In this document: positions 45,606 to 56,392 of the stretch, piece by piece | Layout of the letters: the number at the start of each line of letters is the position of its first letter | Position numbering within the stretch: position 1 is the first letter of the stretch | NCBI RefSeq assembly: GCF_000321225.1 | Contig: NW_004450465.1 | Location: 1,518,478 to 1,582,477 of the forward strand | DNA from: Odobenus rosmarus divergens | Taxonomy: Eukaryota; Chordata; Mammalia; Carnivora; Odobenidae | Reading direction: 5' to 3' | DNA: 64,000 nucleotides | Made by a program: the position numbers and the translations under genes | Notes under the pieces: generated by a model | The model's database searches: none | What the model was told of the DNA's origin: nothing | Seen by the model: only the letters and a program-made list of their open reading frames with translations

Positions 45606-46144
45606 AAATAAGGGAATATTGACGTGCTATATTCCCTCTTCTAGGAACTGGATTAGTTTTTCCCAAGGAAACAATTTTAAGAATAACTAGTAGTGTCAGC
45701 ATTACATTACACAAGCATAATTCATGGAATTTAGCCATAAAGTGACTTATTCAGTGGAGCTTAATTGGTGGATACCCCTGGGTGAAAATCTGAGCAGTCT
45801 CATTACTTTTCTGATAACCTTTAAGAAATATGAATATTCCAATCCATTAGTTAAAATATCTAATCCCATGTAAACTTCAGTCTTGCTCTAAAGTTACAAC
45901 TTCTTCCCTGCCTTTCACCCTGACCCCGAGTGAGGGCCTATTTTACACAAGAAGCCTAAGGTCAGGAAATGGGCTAAAGTCATTTCTTCCCTCTCCACGG
46001 CCCAGTACTTGCTAATCGCACTTTCTGATGCCTCTGAATCTGAAGTCATGGAAGAAGTAAAGGAAATAGGGTGGATACATTCTTACTTAACTGATATAAT
46101 TTTGATACTTCAGCACTGCCACTTTCAGGACCTGGCAAATGTCT
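45606..46144. other. Unique sequence, no gene seen
   Basis: It lies between two same-direction SINEs. Only a weak MIR-like scrap near 45940-45990 is visible. Confidence 0.4.
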
Positions 46145-46160
46145 AAAGATGAATCTCTTG

Positions 46161-46372
46161 GGGCGCCTGGGTGGCTCAGTTGGTTGAGCGACTGCCTTCG
46201 GCTCGGGTCATGATCCTGGAGTCCCGGGATCGAGTCCCATATCGGGCTCCTTGCTCAGCAGGGAGTCTGCTTCTCCCTCTGACCCTCTTCCCTCTCGTGC
46301 TCTCTATCTCTCATTCTCTCTCTCAAATAAAATAAAATCTTAGAAAAAAAAAAGGATATGAATAAAAAAAAA
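46161..46372 (+). mobile_element. CAN-SINE with 16-base duplication
   Basis: Head gggcgcctgggtggctcagt, B-box region gatcgagtccc, CT-rich stretch and an A-rich tail interrupted by ggatatg. The duplication aaagatgaatctcttg (46145-46160) recurs as aaagataaatctcttg (46373-46388) with one mismatch. Confidence 0.96.
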
Positions 46373-46425
46373 AAAGATAAATCTCTTGTGGGCACTTTTC
46401 TGCATGCTTTGGAGATGCTCCATAA

Positions 46426-47205
46426 CCGTGGATCTGCCACCAGCACAATGCATTTCTATTCCAGCTGGTGGATTCTCCTTCTTTAGCCCTAAAAAACCCA
46501 GCTGTACCTCCAGGTTGTCTGCTGAGGTCTGAATACCCTTCCATGAGACCTTTCAGACATGACTTAAAGAGACCCTGCACCAGCTCTCTTGCTGCAACCC
46601 CCGTCACCTGCCCCAACAACTCTGAAAGGGCAGATCAATCCCCTGCACAGCACTCTCTCCTTTACTCCACAGCTCAAAGCAACCAGCTAGTCCATGTCTT
46701 GCTTTTTGGACTGTCCAGTGATGTCAGAAATAAGCTCAAAGGGACACACAACTCCATCGGAGACCTAGAAGCTGCTTTCTCTTTATTTGAAGAGAATGGG
46801 AAACAACTCCTTTGGGGAATCCTTTGGGTTGGAACCCACTCTCCCCAAAAATGCTCTCCACAAATCCCCTTTCAAAAGTACTCCTCTCCTCAACCCTTTT
46901 ATGCCCTCAATATGGATGAGGGGTTCAAGGTTTTAAGTTTTCAGTCACTTGCTTTATAACTCCTGTTCTTACCGTTCAGTTTGGGATGTTATTTCTGCTG
47001 TTCCTGGGCAGCAACAGAAACTTCACTGGAACCTACTGTAGTCATCTACGTCGCAGTCGTTATGAGAACAGTTTGGAGAAGCACACCTCTGATGCAGTGT
47101 AACAAGACCACAGTGCTAACAGCATGTGCTGTAAAACCTGGCTGCCACCAACAGCACTGGCCCCATGGCAAAGTTTCTGCAGCATCAAGGCCCTGCTTCT
47201 CCTGA
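46426..47205 (+). other. Long frame with a single stop, probably non-coding
   Basis: In one frame, 46426-47205 (260 codons) contains only one internal stop, the taa at 46957-46959, and ends with the tga at 47203-47205. There is no ATG near its start; GTG at 46468 is the first start-like codon. The translation contains no motif I recognise. The region is closer to balanced base composition, which lowers stop frequency. It could be the remnant of an exon or retrocopy, but chance is more likely. Confidence 0.12.
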
Positions 47206-47279
47206 CTCACATCCCACTAAAGTACCCCCGTGGCCAGTGGAACAGTCAGTCATTGCCCTGAGCAAATGATAAGCTTCAT

Positions 47280-47595
47280 TTCTCAAAGTATTTGCTCCTG
47301 CTGTTCTCTCAATCTGTAATACCCTCTTGCTGCCCATCTAAAACCTTACTGATATCCTTCAAGGCCTAGCTGAAATGCCACCACTGCCATAAAGCTTGCC
47401 CTCAAAGCCCCTATTTGAATTCTCTTGTGTTCCCTTAGCACTATGTTTTTACTTCTTCATAGCCCCAATGTCATTGTCTTGAAGAGCTATTTTAGCCAAC
47501 TGTTACATGGCTGCCTCCTTCACAAGACAGTGAGTTCTGGAATGGCAGAGACTTTGCCTTTCTCTTTGCATACCCCATGTCTCAGCAGCAGGGGC
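47280..47595 (+). repeat. L2 LINE 3' region
   Basis: tgctgttctctcaatctgta, ccttcaaggcctagctgaaa, tgccaccactgccataaagc, ttgccctcaaagcccc and gagttctggaatggcagaga follow the sense L2 3' UTR ('cctggaatgccctt... ccttcaagacccagctcaaatgtcacctcctccagg... gagctccttgagggcagggac'). Confidence 0.8.
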
Positions 47596-48362
47596 CAAGA
47601 GCACTGTTCTGCTTATCAAGGCAGAAAGAGGAAAAAAAGAGAAAAAGATCCCAAGTAACCTCGAGAAGAGCAGGAATCACAGCTCCAGCTCCACAACAGA
47701 GTAGTAAGGGGTCTATCCTGAGTGGGACTGCCAGGCAGCCATTCCTACAGTCCAGGATATGCCCACAGTGCACTAGACAAATAGAGAAACAATTCCCACA
47801 CTACACTGGATCCTGCCTGTGCTCTGGCCAGAACCCTGGGACCTGGTTTGCCAGTCTGTGTGCTCTACCTTCCCAGGTTCTTAGAGCTTTAGGGGCTAAC
47901 ACAGAGAGCACTCCTTGTCGCAGGCGCAGATCACTCATAGTGCCTGGACTTTTGCACCCTTTCTTGTAGGCCCTTAGCCAATATCTGGCTGGTGAGGGAG
48001 TAAGAAAGCCCAGCTCCCCTACTTCAAGGCAGCACAAAGCTAAGGTGCAATTTAGGCTACAGAGCTCCCTGGGGATTGGGCTGAGTGACTTACCTGGGTG
48101 AAATGTCTAGTAAATGGCTGAGATAGGGTTCAACCCAGGCATACTTTACCACCATCATAGATGGCTTGTGAGTTTAAGTATTACAACTACCATGTTAGGT
48201 TCTGTAGACAAAGGGGGGTAATTCATAGCACTTAGGAAAAATAAAAGGAAAGCAGAATATTTCTGCATTAAACTATTATATGGAAAATGGGCAGATTAAT
48301 CCATCTCCAAATTATCTGCACTGTACAGATATTATTTTCCTAGTGAAAAAAAAAAGAAAAAA
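47596..48362. other. Unique sequence, no gene seen
   Basis: A small reverse MIR-like piece lies near 48085-48150 (gagatagggttcaacccagg). The open frame of 130 codons at 47577-47969 begins in L2 and has no recognisable domain. Confidence 0.4.
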
Positions 48363-48545
48363 GCTTTGAACCCAGAGAGAACTGGTTGGATAAGTTGTTT
48401 CATTTCTCCTAGCCTCAGATTTTTCATATATAAGATGGATATAATAACACCTAACTTGCACTGTTACAGAAAGCATTAAATATAACATATACAAAACCTC
48501 TACACAGTGACTAGCACATGGTCACCATTCGATAAATGGCCATTG
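48363..48545 (+). repeat. MIR SINE
   Basis: ctttgaacccagagagaact, gcctcagatttttcatatat and ctagcacatggtcaccattc, ending gataaatggccattgt, follow the plus-strand MIR core to the end. Confidence 0.65.
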
Positions 48546-49120
48546 TATTAGCAGTAAGCCTATAGATCTGGCCTCTGTGATTTGTGTAACACTGAGGCTC
48601 ACAAGTACAAATACAAAACCCCACCATCCATAATGCTAATCTCTGAATATAATAGAGTATTACTGATAAAAGTTAAAACTTTGAAAACTGGCAGAAAGAG
48701 TATATACTTGGACCCATATACACTCTGTCTGACATGTCGGGGGTGATCTATCTACCAGTGATCAATGACTGTTGGGAAATAAGAATAATTATAACATCAT
48801 CATGTGAATGATGAACTAGGGAATGAGTCCTTCCCAAGACAGGCTGCAACTGCAAAGTTTCACACTGACATTTAGCTCACCTTAAAGAAATAATTGTATT
48901 TAATAAGGTAGTTGTCACTAGAGGATCAGGGTCTAGAAACTAAGCTTCCATCATCTGATGCATAAGATTTATAAGCAAGATCTGTTTGGGGTGAGGAAGT
49001 CAGAGAGAGCCCCAAAACTACCCAAAATGTATTATAACTCCAACAAAAGAATTTAGATATTGATACCTTAAACTACATTGGAGTCAAATATTGAGTTTAT
49101 TCTTAGAATGGCTATGTATA

Positions 49121-49317
49121 GGGGCGCCTGGGTGGCTCAGTCGTTAAGCGTCTGCCTTCAGCTCAGGTCATGGTCCCAGGGTCCTGGGATCGAGTCCCAC
49201 ATCAGGCTCCCTGCTCCGTGGGAAGCCTGCTTCTCCCTCCCCTGCTCCCCCTACTTGTGTTCCCTCTCTCGCTGTGTCTCTCTCTGTCAGATAAATAAAT
49301 AAAATCTAAAAAAAGAA
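49121..49317 (+). mobile_element. CAN-SINE with 11-base duplication
   Basis: Head ggggcgcctgggtggctcag, B-box region gatcgagtccc, CT-rich stretch and tail agataaataaataaaatct. A perfect duplication, ggctatgtata, is at 49110-49120 and 49318-49328. A short incidental frame overlaps it. Confidence 0.96.
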
Positions 49318-49328
49318 GGCTATGTATA

Positions 49329-51344
49329 GTCATAACTTCCATTTTGCCTTTTTTTTTTTTCTGGTTATAGATCAGGTTTGGTTTGGTTTGTTACATGGAT
49401 TGTAGGAAAACAGTTCTGGATAGCCCTGACCTTTCTAGAGGTAACAGAAGAGTACATGGTAGATCTGATTCATGAAGATGACCAAATATGGCCAAAATAT
49501 TTGTATGATCACTGAGCTGTCTATGGAGAAGCAAATTAGTCAAATAAAAGCTAAATCACCATTTACTTTGGGCCCAATTACCCCTCCTATATCTCTGGTT
49601 CCAGGCTAATCTGATAGACACACTGTTCTCCCACTAGAAGACTGAACTATTCCAAGTTTCCAAACAAATCTAGAAACAATAGCCGCCCACAGAGCCTACA
49701 GCGAATTGATGTTTTCTACACTCTCAACCTCAAGTGAGAGGAACAAACCATAGGGTCATGGGTCTGAGCAGGCCAGGTCGATGCAAAAAGCTGATGGGGG
49801 GGAGGGAATGGAGTGGAAGATACTTTAAAAATGTATCTTTTTTTCATTCCTCAGCTTTTGAGTTAAGCTTAATTACATTTAAGGAAGAGAAGGATATAGC
49901 CCCATGTCGATTTCCTTTGTATTTGTTCATGTCAAGCATGTCTTCCTAGCATGTACAATAGTAATTTGAGAAATAAATAATTCTGTCAATATATCAGCTA
50001 GGTATTATGGAGGCCAAAAAAATCAATCTCTTGAGTGAATTAAATTTGTGTGAGTTTTTGTTATTTTATGAAATTCAGACATTCTAATCTGAATGCTCCA
50101 ATTGTTTTTGCATAGCATAAAATATGCAAGTGAGAAAAATCATCCTTCAGCTCTGAGAGGTAATTCTCATAAATAATCCCCCAAAAGACAGATGCAGAAA
50201 GGGACTACCACACACAAGGAATGGAATTTGAAGAGCCTAGATTAGCTACCTGGCCTGACTATCAGACGGACCTTGACTCTGGACATGTTTTTTTTTTTCC
50301 TTTTCATCTCCTTTATAAAACTTACATGTGAGCTAAGAGACACAGACTCACTGGATGAAATCTAAGATTGCTTCTAAAGCTGTATGACTCTGACCCTGGG
50401 GGAACAGCCATATTATACATGCAGTATAATTACACAGTATAAAAACATAGTCCTGTCTGTAAATAGAAGCGCTGTAACAGTTAATATCTTCCCCAAATGC
50501 ACAATTCTCACTGCAAAACAATGAAGTTAGTAAATGCAACTTCTATCAAATTGACAGGAAGCTGCTGAAAATTCAATTAATTTTTGAACAAATTTATGCT
50601 GTTATTTCTATTTTACTTCATTTGTTTTTTAAATTCATTTAGAACACTCAAATAAGTAAGTCTTTTATCAACATTATGATATATTCAGTTTCCACCAGGC
50701 AGGACCTGTTAATAATTTTTCGAAGTTTCTTCATATAAGAAATAAGATATACATGCTAAAACTGACCTTTGTGGATTCATGTATCACTCTGAATAGAGTG
50801 ACAGATCCTACCTGAATGAAAAGACACACCTTACTTATTAATGTTTTTAGGATTACCACTTGAAAATGATAATAATTACATGTCCCTGATTTCAAATATA
50901 CAGGCATAAAAAACCCTGCCAAAATTTGAACCACTTGTTTTTCTTTCAAACACATGAAACCAAGCTTAGAGCCTTCAAATTGCTTATTGCTTTCATCTTA
51001 TCACACAGTTCCTATAGCAGGTTGAGTTCCCACAAATACACCCTGAGATGACTGTGTAGGAAGTTTATGGGGAGTACTCTCAAGATCAGCACCTAAGGAA
51101 GAGAAAGGACTCAGAAATGGGATGGAGGGAGAAGATGGTCTTTGACATATTCTCAACAAACACCTTTGCCAACCCCAAAGGAACCTCTGAAGCTGGGATG
51201 GCCCCTTCTTAGCTGTCCCAAGTTGAGCAGCTGGTGGAATAAGTCCTTCAGTCCCAAAGGGAGATCTGTGAGGCTCATCACAGCATCACCTACAGTTCCG
51301 AATGGAGCCAGGTCGAAGTATGCTAACAGTCCAGTGGATCTGTT
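49329..51344. other. Unique AT-rich sequence, no gene seen
   Basis: It has short T-runs at 49350 and 50290. No repeat I can name and no credible exon. Confidence 0.4.
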
Positions 51345-52030
51345 ATCAGCAAATATTTGTTGAATATATACCATGTGCTCACTACAATAGAGATCACTAA
51401 ATTCTATACATATCCTTGCTATCAAGACACTTAAGAGTTTAGTTGAGGAGAGCAGATTTAAAAACTCACATGATAAAATTTTAAAATAACAAGCAAAGAA
51501 AACAGTATCACAGAAATGAGGGTAATCAGAAAGAGATCACTTTAAAAATCTGAAGGACCGGGCGCCTGGGTGGCTCAGATGGTTAAGTGTCTGCCTTCGG
51601 CTCAGGTCATGATCCCAGGGTCCTGGGATCGAGTCCCGCATCGGGCTCCCTGCTCCTTGGGAGCCTGCTTCTCTCTCTCTCTCTCCCTCTCTCTCTCCAT
51701 CTCTCATGAATAAATAAAGAAAATCTTTAAAAATAAATAAATAAATAAAAATAAAAATCTGAAGGACAGAAAGATGACTTAATTCCGTGACACCTGGACA
51801 GAAGAACTGTAGTTACACCTTTAAGGTTACTAGGATTTTTTTGATGCGTGGAGAGCAGGAGGAAGGCCATTCTGGGTAACAAGGTAGCAACAAAAGATCA
51901 GAAGGCAAAATGGAAGTAATCTTCGTAAAAAGGGCCATAACCCTTTGAAGCAGAGTATATTAGGGCCAAAGGTGGGTGAAGAGACATGCACGGTGAGATA
52001 TGGAAGGCACTCGGATGAGTCCAGCTCTTC
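51345..52030 (-). repeat. L2 LINE split by a SINE
   Basis: Antisense L2 on both sides of the SINE: cagcaaatatttgttgaata, taccatgtgctcactac and gctatcaagacacttaagag on the left; gaggaaggccattctgggta and caacaaaagatcagaaggca on the right. The two parts are in the expected order, so they were one L2 copy before the SINE arrived. Confidence 0.65.
51559..51752 (+). mobile_element. CAN-SINE with 15-base duplication
   Basis: Head cgggcgcctgggtggctcag, then ggttaagtgtctgccttcgg, B-box region gatcgagtccc, a (CT)n-rich stretch and an AATAAATAAATA tail. A perfect 15-base duplication, aaaaatctgaaggac, is at 51544-51558 and 51753-51767. It splits an L2. Confidence 0.97.
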
Positions 52031-52314
52031 TGCTAAGTGCAAAGGTGGAAGCATTTGGCTCATCCAAGAGCAACAGCAATGACAGCTTTTGATTTATCAA
52101 TTTCTGACCAGAGCAGAGGCAATCTGGTCCTGGGACTCACTGTGGAAGCATCTCTCTTAGCAGGCCAGTTCTGCAGTGTGATTCTTGGAAGCCCGGCCTA
52201 GAGGCCATTTTTCTACATTCCCAATGATTCTTTAAGCAAATATCCCTTAATAAATAAATACCTTTCTGCTTAAGTCAGTGAAAGCAAGTGCTGCTGTCCG
52301 CAAACTAAGAACCC

Positions 52315-52515
52315 TAACATAAACACATTTTCTTATTCAACATTCACAACAATTGCATGGGTAAATATTATTATCCTCATCTTACAGGTAAGGAAACTAA
52401 AGCCATAAGGTTAAACAAACTGTTCAAGGTTTTCCAGTAAGTATGTGGCAGGGCCAGATTTGAAACGAGGACTATCCCACTTCCTAATCCGTGTCATTTC
52501 CACAATATCACAACT
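52315..52515 (-). repeat. MIR SINE, near full length
   Basis: acattcacaacaattgcatg, atcctcatcttacaggtaag, gaaactaaagccataagg and gtggcagggccagatttgaa match the reverse-complement MIR. Confidence 0.85.
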
Positions 52516-54399
52516 GTTTCCTGAAGACAGAGACATGAATGAGCCTCAATATTTTCCATATGAGCATATCTGCAAACATAATAGTTTCCACAATGCATCA
52601 TAAAATAATCATTCCAATGGAAGAGCAATACCAAAAAGTGGAAAGTTGCCTGCAACCCATGCCAAAGACAGAAGAGGAGGAGTCCCTGAAGCCACTGGGC
52701 CATGCTAGCTCTGCCTAACTCTACTTCCCATGATTGTTTACAAATTTAACAACCAAACTCAACAATAATCTCTATACCTCATAAGTAAATTCAAGGCCAC
52801 AAGAGAAAGCAAGTCTTTGCATTACCCACCCCATCTTGTTCCATATATTGAATATAATCATCTCATGAAGGTTAAGTTCTCCCCCGGAATGATGAAGGCA
52901 ATTTAACCACCTGTCTTAGCCTTTTCACCTTCAAGATCAATTTTGTTTGGCAGACTCACTGGACAGTGGCCAAGAGTATACATTTCTAAGACCAACCATC
53001 CATGAATAAAAGTAGAATCTATGGCAAGATAAGAAAACAAATGATACAGTACAACTACTACCTCCTCCTAAGCCCAAGGAAATATGCTCACCACCGGACT
53101 CGGGCCTATAGGCTTCATCTTGGTAAACTAGCAGGAAGACTCATGGTCAGTGAGTCTCAGGGTAGCCATTTTGTACCTACCACAACTAGTTTTCCGAAAT
53201 GCTGCCAAAGAATGACTTGGGCTCCACAGGAAAGGGAACTTACCCTCTGACCTCAATACTTCAAACCTGACTTCACACCAGTTTAAAACACTTCATGGTA
53301 CCTCTCCATTCATATAGTGTTTTTCTGGATATTCCTTTCTGTCCTCAATTCCATCTTTAGCACAGCTGACAAATGCTGCATGGACACACAGCTGTCTCCC
53401 GAGAGGAGCCCCATACTTTTTAAACAGCTTTGCTTTGTGACCTGACCTACAGGCAGGCTGCATACTTCAGTGTACTGACAGCTAAGTCATGTCTTTTGTC
53501 CCAGGCACACAGATACAGCAGGGTAGGGAAAGTTCACATGGAATGCTCACATTTCAAAATGTAAATAAATGGCTCAGACCAGAGGCCCAGTGCACTTAAG
53601 TTTGGAAGACAAAACCTCCCAAAGAAAAGAGTGACCTGAAGGGGACTTTTCAGAAATCCCTGTAGGACCGTGTGGCTCTGACAGCTGCACCTGGAGGGCC
53701 GAACGAAGCAGATCTACTACCAGCAGGAGCCCAGATGTCCTGCACTGGTTAGGACTTAACTTTCTGTTCCTTCCTGACCTATTCCCTAAATATCTTTCAG
53801 ATACTTTTTTTTCCCTCCTGAGCCCTATTCCTTTCTTCTTTTCTTTCCTTTGTCCCTCCTTTCTCTGTTAAACTTTGTACTTCTTATTCCTCTAGCCTTT
53901 TCTCCTATTTCCTGGTTCTGCAGCTCTTATTTCTCTTATACTTGGAACCCTTTTATTTTCTTCCAGTTTTCCAAGGAACTTTCACACACAGCTGGTCCCA
54001 TCTGTCTCTCCTAAATGATCCTCCCCTTCCTTAATCATAACTCATTTCCTCTCTAATTCCACCTGCTTTTAATAGGCTGGACCCTACATTCTCCACACCT
54101 AAATCCTAATAACATTTGGGATAGCAACAACCAGGGGCCCTAAATTCTATCCCCTTTTAAATACCAGGCATGGATATCAGGCTCACAATGTTACCACCCT
54201 TTTTCCTTTTCCTACAGTGATCTCATTTTTTAAATTTATTTTTTTGATATTTAACTAATTTCAAAATGTTCACAGTCTTACAAGACAGATATTGTATGTT
54301 CACCACAGAAAAATTAGTCATAAAAGTAGAAAGACAAAAATAAAAACTATAATTCTACCCTTCAGAGAATACCCCTGGGTTTCATGATTGACTCAACAA
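52516..54399. other. Unique sequence with CT-rich stretch, no gene seen
   Basis: A pyrimidine-rich interval at about 53800-53960 is broken by scattered purines. The AT-rich text at 54230-54340 may be an old L1 scrap. No exon is supported. Confidence 0.4.
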
Positions 54400-54850
54400 T
54401 GAACATTGTTTTAAAGATACAAGATGAATGAGAAAGACACTGTCCTTGCTCTTAAGAGAGCCTGCATCCAGTGAGGAAAAAAAAAATACAATATAGCGTA
54501 TATAGAAAACAGCAAGAATCAATAGAAGCAAGGGCAAATAATTCACACTTTGGAAAAGCCTCCTGGAGAAAATGTCATCTAAGATGAGCCCTGAAAGATG
54601 AGCCAGGCCCAAAAGGGGAAAAGGGAACATCTCAAGGTATGTTGTTAAAGACAGAGTTTGGCATGTTCAAAGAATCCAATGGAATTCAATATGCCTGAAA
54701 AGAAGGAGCAATATCATTCAACAGGCCTCAAGGTAAGGCGGGGCCAGAGGGCCTTATAAGGCACACGAAGAAGTTTCTGTAATGGCAATGGGAACATTGA
54801 AAGATATTAAGCAAGGGAATGCCATGATCACATTCACACTTTTAAGAGAA
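54400..54850 (-). repeat. L2 LINE fragment
   Basis: actgtccttgctcttaagag, tttggaaaagcctcctggag, aagatgagccctgaaagatg and gggccttataaggcacacga, followed by gcaagggaatgccatgatc, follow the antisense L2 body ('aaggcttcctggaggaggtgaca... tgagctgggtcttgaagg... gcagggccttgtaggcca'). Confidence 0.8.
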
Positions 54851-54912
54851 CCATAAGCCTAAAAGATGGAATCACACTATGCAACAGATGCCACACTTAT
54901 AACCCGAACTTT

Positions 54913-55025
54913 AAGAGGAAGGAAGGAAGGAGAGGGGAGAAGAGGGGAGGGGAGGGGAGGGGAGGGAGGAAGGAAGTTAGAAGGGAAGGAAGGAAAGAAG
55001 GAAGGAGGGATGGAGGGAGGGAGGA
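54913..55025. repeat. Polypurine tract with G-quadruplex core
   Basis: 54913-54976 is 64 bases of pure A/G, and the purine bias continues to 55025 with few breaks. The core at 54944-54966 has four GGGG runs and a GGG separated by single A residues, a textbook G-quadruplex pattern with very short loops. Confidence 0.95.
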
Positions 55026-55799
55026 CAGGTAGTAAACAGCAGAGCCAGGACGCAGTCTCAGGCAGTCAACTATACTACTCTCTTATGATGCCTGTTACAT
55101 AGTTTATTGTGTCCTAACCATTTTGGGAGATTAATCAGGAAACTCAGGCAAATATGTTTTGTATATGAGCTATACATTTTGTGTATTATAATGGAATTAG
55201 CACTTTGCCTTGGACTTAAGGAGTGTTTGATTCCCCTGGCTGAGGAACTGGGTAAGCTGGAACTGTGTGTGAGGAAAGGCTTTTTAAGGCACACTCCACA
55301 AGCACTCTCAGTACCAAGGCCAGAAATGATAATGTGAAATTATCCAAGTTGCTGTTCTGAATGTCTCAAAATCACAAATGATTACTCAACCTTATGCTTT
55401 CATTTCCCTGTGTAGCTCTTATTACAGCATATTTCTAAATATTATTATTGTTGAAAGTTGGTCATGATACTAAAAGATCTTATGATTTCCCTACTCTCTA
55501 CAATGCCTTTTCTATTACTCACTGACACCAGGGCAATTTCTGTTGCTCATTAAAGTAATTAATACACTCGACAGAATTGTTTGGACTTGAGCCTTAAGAT
55601 CAGACAAGTGCTTCTTAAACTTTTTTTACGGAAACTCGGGAAAAAAAAGGGTATATTTCATACTGAGATTTGGTACAAATGTAAATATCTATATAATTGA
55701 AACAAAAGTTTGGAAAAGCAATTACCACTAATTATGTGATGCAGGCTTCCATTTTCTTTTCCATTCCATTCAATTCAATCCTATTTCTCTTCTATTAAA
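55026..55799. other. Unique AT-rich sequence, no gene seen
   Basis: No repeat or exon is recognised. Confidence 0.4.
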
Positions 55800-56392
55800 C
55801 TCTAAACTGGTACAACCACTTTGGCAAATTTTTTGGAAAGGATCCCCTAAAGTGCAATATACCGTATCAAATGACCCAACAATTTCACTCTTAGGTATAT
55901 ACCCAGGATAAATGAGTACATGTGTCCACCATTAGACTTGTTTAGAATAGTCACAGAAGTAATATGAACAGAAGAAACGTTCATAAGGCCAAATATCAGA
56001 AACTACCCAAAGGCTCATCAAAAGTAGAATGGGTAAATAAATGCTGGTATATTCACACAGTGGAGCACTACAATTGTCTGTAATACAGATGAATTTCCCA
56101 CACATTATGTTAGACACAAAGGAGTTCATACTGCATGATTCTAGTTATATAAAGTTCAAAAACAGCCAAAAGTAATCTATGCTATTATAAGTCAGGACAG
56201 TGGGACACCTTTGGAGGGGTAGTGATTTGAAGGAGTCATGGCTGGGGGAGCTTCTGGGTACCTGGTGCTTCTTGATCTAGGGCTCTAGATGCTGGCTATG
56301 GGGGTGGGGGTTCAACTTGTGAAAATGTATCAAACCATGTGTGCACTTTTCTGTATGTAAACCATATTTCAATAAAACATTAAGAAAAAAAA
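55800..56392 (+). mobile_element. Old L1M-type 3' end
   Basis: ctggtacaaccactttggca, ttaggtatatacccaggata, ttcacacagtggagcactac and agacacaaaggagttcatac, ending tttcaataaaacattaagaa, follow the old L1 ORF2 end and 3' UTR. The body has many stops; the 3' end is intact in an A-rich tail. It is more diverged than the copy at 21.7 kb. Confidence 0.85.

Noticed and set aside
20775..51752. tRNA genes suggested by A-box and B-box motifs
   Set aside because: The boxes belong to tRNA-derived SINE heads. None folds as a complete cloverleaf in a stand-alone context, and all are followed by the SINE body.
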